NCBI RefSeq assembly: GCF_002968015.1
Contig: NZ_PUIP01000017.1
Span: forward strand, 116,964 to 180,963
Source: Massilia phosphatilytica
GTDB lineage: Bacteria; Pseudomonadota; Gammaproteobacteria; Burkholderiales; Burkholderiaceae_D
Reading direction: 5' to 3'
Length of the DNA: 64,000 bases
The notes under the pieces were generated by a model. The model saw nothing but the letters and a program-made list of their open reading frames with translations, searched no databases and was not told the DNA's origin. Each line of letters starts with the position of its first letter. Position 1 is the stretch's first letter. The position numbers and the translations under genes were made by a program. Shown piece by piece: positions 8,230 to 16,103 of the stretch.

Positions 8230-11094
8230 ATGACGTTTAAATTGAAGTCGATGCCATTGGCGATTTCGTGCGTACTTGCCAGCGGTGCCTTGCTGGCAGT
8301 ACCGGCAATGGCTCAGACGCAAGATGCGGTCAGCGCCCAGACGCCCCAGCGCGTCGTCGTCACCGGTTCGCTGATCAGCCGTACCGACACCGAAACCCCC
8401 ACCCCCGTGCAAGTGCTGACGGCCCAGGACATCCAGAAAAGCGGCAAGACCTCCGTCGCCGAACTGCTGAACGACCTCGCCGCCAACGGCCAGGGCACGC
8501 TCGGTACCGGCTTCTCCGGCGCGTTCGCGAACGGCGCCTCGGGTATTTCGCTGCGCGGCCTGACCGTCGGCGCGACCCTCGTGCTGGTCGACGGCCACCG
8601 CCTTGCCCCGTACCCGCTGTCGGATGACGCCCAGCGCGCCTTCGTCGACGTCTCCTCGATTCCGTTCGATGCCATCGACAGCATCGAAGTCCTGAAAAGC
8701 GGCGCTTCGTCGCTGTACGGTTCCGACGCCATCGCCGGCGTCGTCAACATCAAGCTGAAGAAAAACCTGAACGGCACCCGCGTGGCGGCCGAATCGGGCA
8801 ACACCCAGCACGGCGGCGGCAAGACGCATCGCGCGTCGATCAGCACCGGTATCGGCGACCTGGACAACGACGGCTACAACGCCTTCGTCACCGCCGAGTG
8901 GCGCCGCCAGGGCGCGATCAAGGTGGCGGACCGCGACCGTTTCGACTGGGCCAATGCGGACTGGCGTTCGCGCGGCGGCAACAACATCCGCCTGGGCGTG
9001 CCCAACGGCCTGAACTCGCGCCTGACCGCGACCAACAGCCCGTTCCTGTACAACCCGGCAGGCACCGGCGGCGCCAACAACCCGGCCAACTTCCAGTTCC
9101 TGGATCCGACCAAGTGTAACTACAACCTGTACATGAGCGGTGGCTGCGCGATCCGCGACACCGTCACGAACATCCAGCCGCAGACCGAGAACATCAACCT
9201 GCTGGTCGGCATGACCAAGAAGCTGAACGCGGACTGGGAACTGGCGTTCAAGGGCTCGATGTTCCAGCGTAACAGCGTGAACAACCGCGGCAGCTACCTG
9301 TCGGCCTATTCGCCGACCACGTTCGGCGGCAACAACTCGCTGAACAATGGCGTCGTGACCTCGGGCAACAGCCGCGTGCCGAGCACCCTGATCCCGGCCA
9401 CCGCGTCGTTCAACCAGCTGGGCACGACGGCCCGCCTGTACGGCTTCATCCCGGGTACCGATCCGTTCGCGACCCAGGACAACACCGCGACCACGACCCG
9501 CTTCGCCCTCGACCTGCACGGCAGTGCCTACGGCTGGGACATCAACGTCGCCGGCGGCATCACCAAGGTCAAGACCGACATCGACTACAGCGGCTACATC
9601 GACCGTGCCGCCCTGTACAGCGCGATCTTCAACGGCACCTGGAACCCGATCGGCGGCAACTCGCCGGCCTTGCTGGCCACGGTGTCGCCGCACTTCTCGA
9701 ATACCCTCGAGTCGAAGCTGAACTACTTCGACGCGGTCGGTTCGCGCGAGCTGATGCAACTGGGTGCCGGTCCGCTGGCCCTGGCAGCCGGCCTGCACTA
9801 CCACAAGCGCACCCAGAACTCGCCGGCGGCCAGCCTGACGGCAAACGGTCAGGTCGCACAGACCACGGCATTCGTGATCGGCGACGAGACGAACACCGCG
9901 GCCTTCGCCGAACTGCAGGCAACCCCGATCAAGAACCTGGAACTGCACGCGTCGGGCCGTTACGACCACTACAAGAACTTCAACAAGTTCACGCCGGCGG
10001 CGAGCTTCAAGTGGGCGCCGATGAGCCAGTTCGGCGTGCGCGGTACCTACGCCAAGGGCTTCCGTGCGCCGAACCCGGCCGAGGTGGGCAATGCCGGTTC
10101 GTTCTTCACCTTCAATGGTATCGACGACCCGGTCCTGTGCGCGAACGGCAACCCGAACACCGCGGGCAACGTGCCGACCGCCTGCGGCCTGAACCCGCCG
10201 TACGTCCAGCTGACCACCCCGTCGCTGTCGCCTGAGAAATCGACGTCCTACACCCTGGGCGTGATCCTGGAGCCGGTGCGTGGCCTGAACGCCACCCTCG
10301 ACTACTACAACATCAAGGTCACCAACCAGATCGTGTCGGCCGCCGGTAACGATCCGAGCTACGTCCCGGCATTCGTGCGCGGTCCGATCACCCCGCTGGA
10401 CATCGCCAACGGCGACGGTACCACCACCGTCGGCACGCCGGCGCTGGGCCCGATCATCTACGCGACTTCGCCGTACGTGAACCTGGGCGGCACCAAGACC
10501 AGCGGCATCGAAGCGGACATCGGCTACCGCTGGCGCCTGCCGAGCGACCTGGGCACCCTGAAGGCGAACCTGAGCGCGGCGCACACCTTCAGCTACATCA
10601 CGGAAGCGGCCGGTGGCGTGAGCTACCAGCTGGCCGGCACGCAAGGCCCGTCGGCGATCTCCGGCGCGACCGGCAGCCCGAAGGACCGTGCACAGTTCTC
10701 GCTGGCCTGGAGCCGTGGCCCGCTGGACGTGAACACGACGGTGAACTACACCAGCGACTTCTCGACCATCGACCCGTCGCTGGGCGTGACCGACTGCTCG
10801 GGCCCTGGCGGTACCAGCTTCAACGTGGGTGGCCGCGCGTACTTCCGCAACCTGCCGCAGCCTGAGTACTACTGCCACGTTGCCTCGTTCACGTCGGTCA
10901 ACCTGAACCTGCAGTACAAGCTGAGCCAGAACCTGACGGTGAAGGGTTCGATCCTGAACCTGTTCGACCGCCAGCCGCCGGCTGACGTGGCGACCTACGG
11001 CAACTCGGGCGCCCAGACGTCGTACAACGCCTCGCTGCACCAGGCAGGCGCCATCGGCCGCTTCTTCAGCCTGGGCCTGGCCTACACGTTCTAA
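8230..11094 (+). CDS. TonB-dependent outer membrane receptor (TBDR 2)
   Basis: 954 residues, ATG preceded by a strong GGAG site. The signal peptide has Lys at 4 and 6, a hydrophobic core and cleavage after AMAQ near residue 29. The plug starts VVVTGSLISRTDTETPTPV and includes LVLVDGHRLAPYP and LYGSDAIAGVVNIKLKKN. The barrel ends in LGLAYTF with a terminal Phe. Residues about 600-700 hold the conserved FGVRGTYAKGFRAPNPAE segment, and LSPEKSTSYTLGV marks the usual mid-barrel signature. It is monocistronic: a long regulatory region upstream and a terminator right after the stop. The substrate is unknown. Confidence 0.93.
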   Translation: MTFKLKSMPLAISCVLASGALLAVPAMAQTQDAVSAQTPQRVVVTGSLISRTDTETPTPVQVLTAQDIQKSGKTSVAELLNDLAANGQGTLGTGFSGAFANGASGISLRGLTVGATLVLVDGHRLAPYPLSDDAQRAFVDVSSIPFDAIDSIEVLKSGASSLYGSDAIAGVVNIKLKKNLNGTRVAAESGNTQHGGGKTHRASISTGIGDLDNDGYNAFVTAEWRRQGAIKVADRDRFDWANADWRSRGGNNIRLGVPNGLNSRLTATNSPFLYNPAGTGGANNPANFQFLDPTKCNYNLYMSGGCAIRDTVTNIQPQTENINLLVGMTKKLNADWELAFKGSMFQRNSVNNRGSYLSAYSPTTFGGNNSLNNGVVTSGNSRVPSTLIPATASFNQLGTTARLYGFIPGTDPFATQDNTATTTRFALDLHGSAYGWDINVAGGITKVKTDIDYSGYIDRAALYSAIFNGTWNPIGGNSPALLATVSPHFSNTLESKLNYFDAVGSRELMQLGAGPLALAAGLHYHKRTQNSPAASLTANGQVAQTTAFVIGDETNTAAFAELQATPIKNLELHASGRYDHYKNFNKFTPAASFKWAPMSQFGVRGTYAKGFRAPNPAEVGNAGSFFTFNGIDDPVLCANGNPNTAGNVPTACGLNPPYVQLTTPSLSPEKSTSYTLGVILEPVRGLNATLDYYNIKVTNQIVSAAGNDPSYVPAFVRGPITPLDIANGDGTTTVGTPALGPIIYATSPYVNLGGTKTSGIEADIGYRWRLPSDLGTLKANLSAAHTFSYITEAAGGVSYQLAGTQGPSAISGATGSPKDRAQFSLAWSRGPLDVNTTVNYTSDFSTIDPSLGVTDCSGPGGTSFNVGGRAYFRNLPQPEYYCHVASFTSVNLNLQYKLSQNLTVKGSILNLFDRQPPADVATYGNSGAQTSYNASLHQAGAIGRFFSLGLAYTF

Positions 11095-11111
11095 GCGAAG
11101 CCGCTTCGCAC

Positions 11112-11148
11112 AACCCCGCTCGCAGCGCCGCTGCGGCGGGGTTTTTTC
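11112..11148 (+). terminator. Intrinsic terminator of TBDR 2 (also reaches the rsmE 3' end)
   Basis: Outer stem aaccccgc (11112-11119)/gcggggtt (11136-11143) with an inner stem cgcag/ctgcg, followed by a run of T. The run abuts the stop codon of the convergent rsmE gene, so the two genes share the structure. Confidence 0.85.
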
Positions 11149-11872
11149 ATATCCCGCCCCAGCCCGCCGCGAGGATCGCGAGCGCGGCCAGTCCCGCCGT
11201 CTCGGTGCGCAGCACGCGGGGCCCCATCGACAATGCCAACGCCCCGGCGGCCCGTGCCGCGTCTTCTTCCTGATCCGTCAAGCCGCCTTCCGGGCCGACG
11301 AGGAGCGTGACGTCCTGCGCGGGTGTCGCGCGTACCCATTGCGCGAGCGACGCGTCGGCGCGCGGGGAAAGCAGGATGCGCGTGCCGGTGGTTGGCGCCG
11401 CGAGCCAGCGGTTCACATCCTGCACGGGCGCGACGTCGGCCAGCCGGTTGCGCCCGCATTGTTCGGACGCGCTGACGACGACGGCCTGCCAGTGCGCAAG
11501 TCTCTTGTCGGCCCGGTCGCCGGACAGGCGCACGACGGAGCGCTGCGCCGCCAGCGGCACGATGCCGGCCGCGCCCAGCTCGACGGCCTTTTCGACGATC
11601 CAGTCCATCTTGCTGCCCTCCGGCAAACCCTGCGCCAGCGTCATGCGGAAGGGAAGTTCCACATCGACGGCCTCGAGCGCGAGAACCTCGGCGCTGGCGC
11701 GGCGCTTGCCGATCTCGGCGAGCCGCGCACGGGCCTGGCCGCCCTCGCCATTGAACAGCACGAGCTCGTCGCCGCACTGCTGGCGTACGACGTGCAGGTG
11801 GTGGGCGACCGCTTCCGGCAGGTCGACGAAGCTGCCGGGGATGAGTGGCTGGGGACAGTAAAAGCGTGGCAT
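11147..11872 (-). CDS. rsmE: 16S rRNA (uracil-1498-N3)-methyltransferase RsmE
   Basis: 241 residues from the ATG at 11872 (MPRFYCPQPL); an upstream TTG at 11881 would add only three residues and is less likely. The N-terminal PUA-like barrel runs to about residue 70. The C-terminal SPOUT knot carries LLVGPEGGLTDQEEDAA and the closing RVLRTETAGLAALAIL, where SAM binds in the trefoil. The central EKAVELGAAGIVPLAAQRSV segment is typical of the family. It methylates N3 of U1498 in the small-subunit rRNA late in ribosome assembly. It converges on TBDR 2 and diverges from tkt. Confidence 0.95.
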   Translation of the reverse strand: MPRFYCPQPLIPGSFVDLPEAVAHHLHVVRQQCGDELVLFNGEGGQARARLAEIGKRRASAEVLALEAVDVELPFRMTLAQGLPEGSKMDWIVEKAVELGAAGIVPLAAQRSVVRLSGDRADKRLAHWQAVVVSASEQCGRNRLADVAPVQDVNRWLAAPTTGTRILLSPRADASLAQWVRATPAQDVTLLVGPEGGLTDQEEDAARAAGALALSMGPRVLRTETAGLAALAILAAGWGGI

Positions 11873-11993
11873 GGATGGCAATCGGAACCGTTAACGAGCC
11901 GGCATTTTAAAGCGAGGTTGTCATGCTCTGGTAAAATACCCGGTTAAGGCCAGCTCGTGCCACCGCTTCCCTATCCTCAGACCCCTCATATCC

Positions 11994-13991
11994 ATGAAAT
12001 CTCTGCAAACCACCACTCTGATGGCCAACGCAATCCGCGCGCTGGCGATGGACGCCGTCCAGAAGGCGAATTCCGGTCACCCCGGCATGCCGATGGGCAT
12101 GGCCGAGATCGCCGTTGCGCTGTGGGACGGCCACTATCGCCACAACCCGGGCAATCCGGGCTGGATGAACCGCGACCGTTTCCTGCTGTCGAACGGCCAC
12201 GGTTCGATGCTGCACTACGCGCTGCTGCACCTGTCGGGCTACGACCTGTCGATGGACGACATCCGCAACTTCCGCCAGATGCACTCGAAGACCCCGGGCC
12301 ACCCGGAAGTCGGCATCACCCCGGGCGTGGAAACGACCACCGGCCCGCTGGGCCAGGGCATCGCCAACGCCGTCGGCATGGCGCTGGCCGAGTGGCTGCT
12401 GGCGAAGGAATTCAACCGTCCGGGCTTCGACATCGTCGACCACTACACGTACGCGTTCGTCGGTGACGGCTGCCTGATGGAAGGCATCTCGCACGAAGTC
12501 GCCTCGCTGGCCGGCACGCTGCGCCTGAACAAGATGATCTGGCTGTACGACGACAACGGCATCTCGATCGACGGCAAGGTGGAAGGCTGGTTCACGGACG
12601 ACACGCCGAAGCGCTTCGAAGCGTACGGCTGGAACGTGATCCCGCACGTGGACGGCCACGACGTCGCCGCGGTCGACGCGGCCATCGCGCAGGCCAAGCA
12701 GTCGGACCGTCCGACGCTGATCTGCTGCAAGACCATCATCGGCAAGGGCTCGCCGAACCTGCAGGGCGGCGACAAGGTGCACGGCGCCGCGCTGGGCGAG
12801 AAGGAAGTCGCCGCGGTGCGCGAGCACCTGATCTGGGACGCGGTCCCGTTCGACATCCCGGCCCCGATCTACGAAGCATGGGACCAGAAGCAGAAGGGCG
12901 CCGCCGTCGAAGGCGCGTGGAACGAGCTGTTCGCCGGCTACCGCGCGCAGTTCCCGGAACTGGCCGCCGAGTTCGAGCGCCGCATGAAGGGTGACCTGCC
13001 GGGCAAATTCGAAGAGACGCTGGCCGCCGCGATCGCGCAGACCATCGACAAGAAGGAAACCATCGCCACCCGCAAGGCGAGCCAGAACGCGATCCAGGCG
13101 CTGGCCCCGGTGCTGCCGGAATTCCTGGGCGGCTCGGCCGACCTGACCGGCTCGAACCTGACCAACTGGAAGGAATCGATCCCCCTCCGTTCGGGCACCC
13201 CGGGCAACCACATCAACTACGGCGTGCGCGAATTCGGCATGGCCGCCATGATGAACGGCGTCGCCCTGCACGGCGGCTTCGTCCCGTTCGGCGCCACGTT
13301 CCTGACGTTCTCGGACTACAGCCGCAACGCCCTGCGCATGGCCGCGCTGATGAAGATCCGTTCGCTGTTCGTGTTCACGCACGATTCGATCGGCCTGGGC
13401 GAAGACGGTCCGACGCACCAGTCGGTGGAACACGTCTCGTCGCTGCGCCTGATCCCGAATCTGGACAACTGGCGTCCGTGCGACACGACGGAATCGACCG
13501 TCGCCTGGGGCGCAGCGGTCAAGCGCAAGGACGGTCCGTCGACCCTGATTTTCTCGCGCCAGAACCTGCCGTTCATGGAGCGTGACGCGGCGACCGTCGC
13601 GAACATCGCCAAGGGCGGCTACGTGCTGCGCGATGTGGCGAATCCGGCCGCGATCCTGATCGCGACGGGTTCGGAAGTGGAACTGGCGGTGAAAGCCGCC
13701 GAAACCCTGGCTGGCCAGGGTATCCAGGTGCGTGTGGTGTCGATGCCGTCGACCGACGTGTTCGAGCGCCAGGACGCGGCCTACAAGGCTGCCGTGCTGG
13801 GCCGCGGCATCCCGCGCGTGGCCGTCGAGGCTGGTGTGACGGACTTCTGGTACAAGTACGTCGGCCTGGAAGGTGCCGTGGTGGGCATCGATACCTTCGG
13901 CGAATCGGCTCCGGCCCCGGTGCTGTTCAAGCACTTCGGCTTCACGGTCGAGAATGTCATCGCTAAAGTGAAATCGGTCCTCCCGGCCTGA
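11994..13991 (+). CDS. tkt: Transketolase
   Basis: 665 residues, full length for bacterial transketolase. SGHPG at 27-31 holds a catalytic His. The thiamine diphosphate motif begins with GDGC at 157 and ends with the DDN about 26-30 residues on. The pyrimidine domain has REFGMAAMMNG, and the HDSIGLGEDGPTHQ segment carries further active-site His residues. A C-terminal regulatory-like domain completes it. It transfers two-carbon ketol units in the pentose phosphate pathway and, in autotrophs, the Calvin cycle; no Calvin genes are seen here. gap follows 83 bases later on the same strand, so the two may be partly co-transcribed. Confidence 0.97.
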   Translation: MKSLQTTTLMANAIRALAMDAVQKANSGHPGMPMGMAEIAVALWDGHYRHNPGNPGWMNRDRFLLSNGHGSMLHYALLHLSGYDLSMDDIRNFRQMHSKTPGHPEVGITPGVETTTGPLGQGIANAVGMALAEWLLAKEFNRPGFDIVDHYTYAFVGDGCLMEGISHEVASLAGTLRLNKMIWLYDDNGISIDGKVEGWFTDDTPKRFEAYGWNVIPHVDGHDVAAVDAAIAQAKQSDRPTLICCKTIIGKGSPNLQGGDKVHGAALGEKEVAAVREHLIWDAVPFDIPAPIYEAWDQKQKGAAVEGAWNELFAGYRAQFPELAAEFERRMKGDLPGKFEETLAAAIAQTIDKKETIATRKASQNAIQALAPVLPEFLGGSADLTGSNLTNWKESIPLRSGTPGNHINYGVREFGMAAMMNGVALHGGFVPFGATFLTFSDYSRNALRMAALMKIRSLFVFTHDSIGLGEDGPTHQSVEHVSSLRLIPNLDNWRPCDTTESTVAWGAAVKRKDGPSTLIFSRQNLPFMERDAATVANIAKGGYVLRDVANPAAILIATGSEVELAVKAAETLAGQGIQVRVVSMPSTDVFERQDAAYKAAVLGRGIPRVAVEAGVTDFWYKYVGLEGAVVGIDTFGESAPAPVLFKHFGFTVENVIAKVKSVLPA

Positions 13992-14000
13992 TGGATTGCG

Positions 14001-14028
14001 CCCGCCGGACTGTGCGTACGGCGGGTTT
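14001..14028 (+). terminator. Weak terminator-like hairpin between tkt and gap
   Basis: Stem cccgccg (14001-14007)/cggcggg (14019-14025) with an 11-base loop, followed by only three T. It would attenuate and not fully stop read-through from tkt into gap. Confidence 0.45.
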
Positions 14029-14074
14029 CACGCTATGCTTCGGTGTTACGATTTTTTTAATCAGGAGTGAATAA

Positions 14075-15085
14075 ATGACGATCAAAGTAGCAATCAACGG
14101 TTATGGCCGTATCGGCCGCAATGTGCTGCGCGCTTTCTATGAAGGCGGCAAGAAGCAGGACATCCAGATCGTGGCGCTGAACGACCTCGGCAACGTCGAG
14201 CACAACGCCCATCTGACCCGTTACGACACGACCCACGGCAAGTTCCCGGGCACCGTCGAAGTCGACGGCGACTACATGATCGTCAACGGCGACCGCATCC
14301 GCGTGTACGCGCAGCGCAACCCGGCCGAACTGCCGTGGGGCGAGCTGGGCGTGGACGTCGTGCTGGAATGCACGGGCTTCTTCACCACCAAGGAAAAAGC
14401 ATCGGCTCACCTGAAAGGCGGCGCCAAGAAGGTCATCATCTCGGCACCAGGCGGCAAGGACGTCGACGCCACCATCGTGTTCGGCGTGAACCAGAACGTG
14501 CTGAAGGCCACGGACACCGTGATCTCGAACGCATCGTGCACCACCAACTGCCTGGCCCCGCTGGTCAAGCCGCTGAACGACGCCATCGGCCTGGAAAACG
14601 GCCTGATGACCACCGTGCACGCCTACACCAACGACCAGGTGCTGACCGACGTGATGCACGAAGACCTGCGCCGCGCCCGTTCGGCCACGCAGTCGATGAT
14701 CCCGACCAAGACCGGCGCCGCTGCCGCTGTCGGCCTCGTGCTGCCGGAACTGAACGGCAAGCTGGACGGCTACGCGATCCGCGTGCCGACCATCAACGTG
14801 TCGATCGTCGACCTGTCGTTCATCGCCAAGCGCGACACGACCGTGGAAGAGATCAACAAGCTGATGAAGGACGCATCGGAAGGCGCGCTGAAAGGCATCC
14901 TGACGTACAACACCGAGCCGCTGGTGTCGGTCGACTTCAACCACAACCCGGCATCGTCGAACTTCGACGCGACCCTGACCAAAGTGTCGGGCCGCCTGGT
15001 GAAGGTGTCGTCGTGGTACGACAACGAGTGGGGCTTCAGCAACCGCATGCTGGACACCACCGTGGCACTGATGAACGCCAAGTAA
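14075..15085 (+). CDS. gap: Type I glyceraldehyde-3-phosphate dehydrogenase
   Basis: 336 residues. The NAD-binding GYGRIGRNVLRAF motif is at the start. The active-site block SNASCTTNCLAP has nucleophile C155, and H182 (TVHAYTND) is the general base. The C-terminal WYDNEWGFSNRM signature is present. It converts glyceraldehyde-3-phosphate to 1,3-bisphosphoglycerate in cytosolic glycolysis and gluconeogenesis. The start has a clear AGGAG site 7 bases upstream. A strong terminator follows 15 bases after the stop. Confidence 0.97.
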   Translation: MTIKVAINGYGRIGRNVLRAFYEGGKKQDIQIVALNDLGNVEHNAHLTRYDTTHGKFPGTVEVDGDYMIVNGDRIRVYAQRNPAELPWGELGVDVVLECTGFFTTKEKASAHLKGGAKKVIISAPGGKDVDATIVFGVNQNVLKATDTVISNASCTTNCLAPLVKPLNDAIGLENGLMTTVHAYTNDQVLTDVMHEDLRRARSATQSMIPTKTGAAAAVGLVLPELNGKLDGYAIRVPTINVSIVDLSFIAKRDTTVEEINKLMKDASEGALKGILTYNTEPLVSVDFNHNPASSNFDATLTKVSGRLVKVSSWYDNEWGFSNRMLDTTVALMNAK

Positions 15086-15100
15086 TCCGCACCACCCAAC

Positions 15101-15128
15101 GAAAAACGCTCCTCCGGGAGCGTTTTTC
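15101..15128 (+). terminator. Terminator of gap
   Basis: Perfect 12-bp stem (15101-15112 with 15117-15128) around TCCG. The right arm ends in five T; the left arm begins with A-runs, so it also works in reverse. Confidence 0.92.
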
Positions 15129-15141
15129 ATTTGTGCGGATT

Positions 15142-15225
15142 ACGTAGGGTGGGCACCCTTGTGCCCACGCGTAACGCCAACATACCGCGAACGTCACGCG
15201 TGGGCTCGGGGAGCCCACCCTACGT
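15142..15225. repeat. Dispersed palindromic intergenic repeat (GTAGGGTGGGC family)
   Basis: Outer arms acgtagggtgggc (15142-15154) and gcccaccctacgt (15213-15225) are perfect complements, with nested arms gcccacgcgt (15163-15172) and acgcgtgggc (15196-15205). The same core occurs at 1784-1808. It lies between the convergent gap and map genes, a usual home for such non-coding repeats. Confidence 0.8.
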
Positions 15226-15235
15226 CGCGTTTTTT

Positions 15236-16003
15236 TTATTTGGTCTTCGGCCAGGGCGTAAGAATTTCGAACCCGTTCTTCGTCACCGCGATCATGTGTT
15301 CCCACTGCGCGGACAGCGACCGGTCGCGCGTCACGACGGTCCAGCCGTCGTCGAGCTGTTCGACGTCGGCGTCGCCCAGGTTGATCATGGGTTCGACCGT
15401 GAAGGTCATGCCTTCCTTGATGAGCATGCCCGTGTTCGGGCGGCCGTAGTGCAGCACCTGCGGGTCTTCGTGGTAGACCTTGCCGATGCCGTGGCCGCAG
15501 TATTCGCGCACGACGGAGTATCCCTGGGCCTCGGCCAGCTTCTGGATCGCATGGCCCACGTCGCCCAGGCGCGCGCCCGGACGCACGGCGCGGATGCCGG
15601 CCATCATGGCCTCGTACGTCGTGTCGACGAGCTTCTTCGCTTCCGGGGTTGGCGTGCCGACGAAGTACATGCGGCTCGTGTCGCCATGCCAGCCGTCCTT
15701 GATCACGGTGACGTCGATGTTGACGATGTCGCCATCCTGCAGGATCTCGGCGGGGGAGGGGATGCCGTGGCAGACGACGCTGTTCACGGACGTGCACAGG
15801 GTCTTCGGAAAGCCGTGGTAGCCGACGTTGGCGGGCGTCGCCTTCTGCACCTTGCGGATGTATTCGTTGCAGCGCCGGTCGAGTTCTTCCGTGGACACGC
15901 CGGGGACGACGTATTCCGCGATCATTTCCAGCACCTCGGCCGCCAGGCGGCCGGAGACGCGCATCTTGGCGATATCTTTATCGGTCTTGAGTTTGATAGG
16001 CAT
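15236..16003 (-). CDS. map: Type I methionine aminopeptidase
   Basis: 255 residues. All five metal ligands of the family are visible: D97, D108, H171, E204 and E235, together with substrate-gating H79 (VVCHGIPS). It removes the initiator methionine from nascent proteins whose second residue is small. It lies downstream of a TBDR gene on the same strand but is insulated from it by the hairpin at 16054-16081. No strong ribosome-binding site precedes the ATG; the start is set by family length (MPIKLKTDKDI). Confidence 0.97.
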   Translation of the reverse strand: MPIKLKTDKDIAKMRVSGRLAAEVLEMIAEYVVPGVSTEELDRRCNEYIRKVQKATPANVGYHGFPKTLCTSVNSVVCHGIPSPAEILQDGDIVNIDVTVIKDGWHGDTSRMYFVGTPTPEAKKLVDTTYEAMMAGIRAVRPGARLGDVGHAIQKLAEAQGYSVVREYCGHGIGKVYHEDPQVLHYGRPNTGMLIKEGMTFTVEPMINLGDADVEQLDDGWTVVTRDRSLSAQWEHMIAVTKNGFEILTPWPKTK

Positions 16004-16053
16004 GGTTCGTTACTTTTTCATGGACCGTTCATGATAGCCGCTCGGATGAAAAA

Positions 16054-16081
16054 ATGCCCGCCAGGCGAACCTGGCGGGCAT
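16054..16081 (-). terminator. Terminator downstream of TBDR 3
   Basis: Perfect 12-bp stem atgcccgccagg/cctggcgggcat with CGAA loop. Reading on the minus strand, it lies 22 bases after the TBDR 3 stop and is followed by TTTTTC. It separates TBDR 3 from map. Confidence 0.9.
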
Positions 16082-16103
16082 CGTTCAGGCGTTCAACCGA
16101 AGG

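Noticed and set aside
8011..11040. A 1009-codon open frame antisense to TBDR 2, and similarly long antisense frames opposite yhdP, glnE and infB
   Set aside because: They mirror strongly GC3-biased genes; their translations are Arg/Ala/Val/Gly-rich, lack family motifs and have no ribosome-binding sites.
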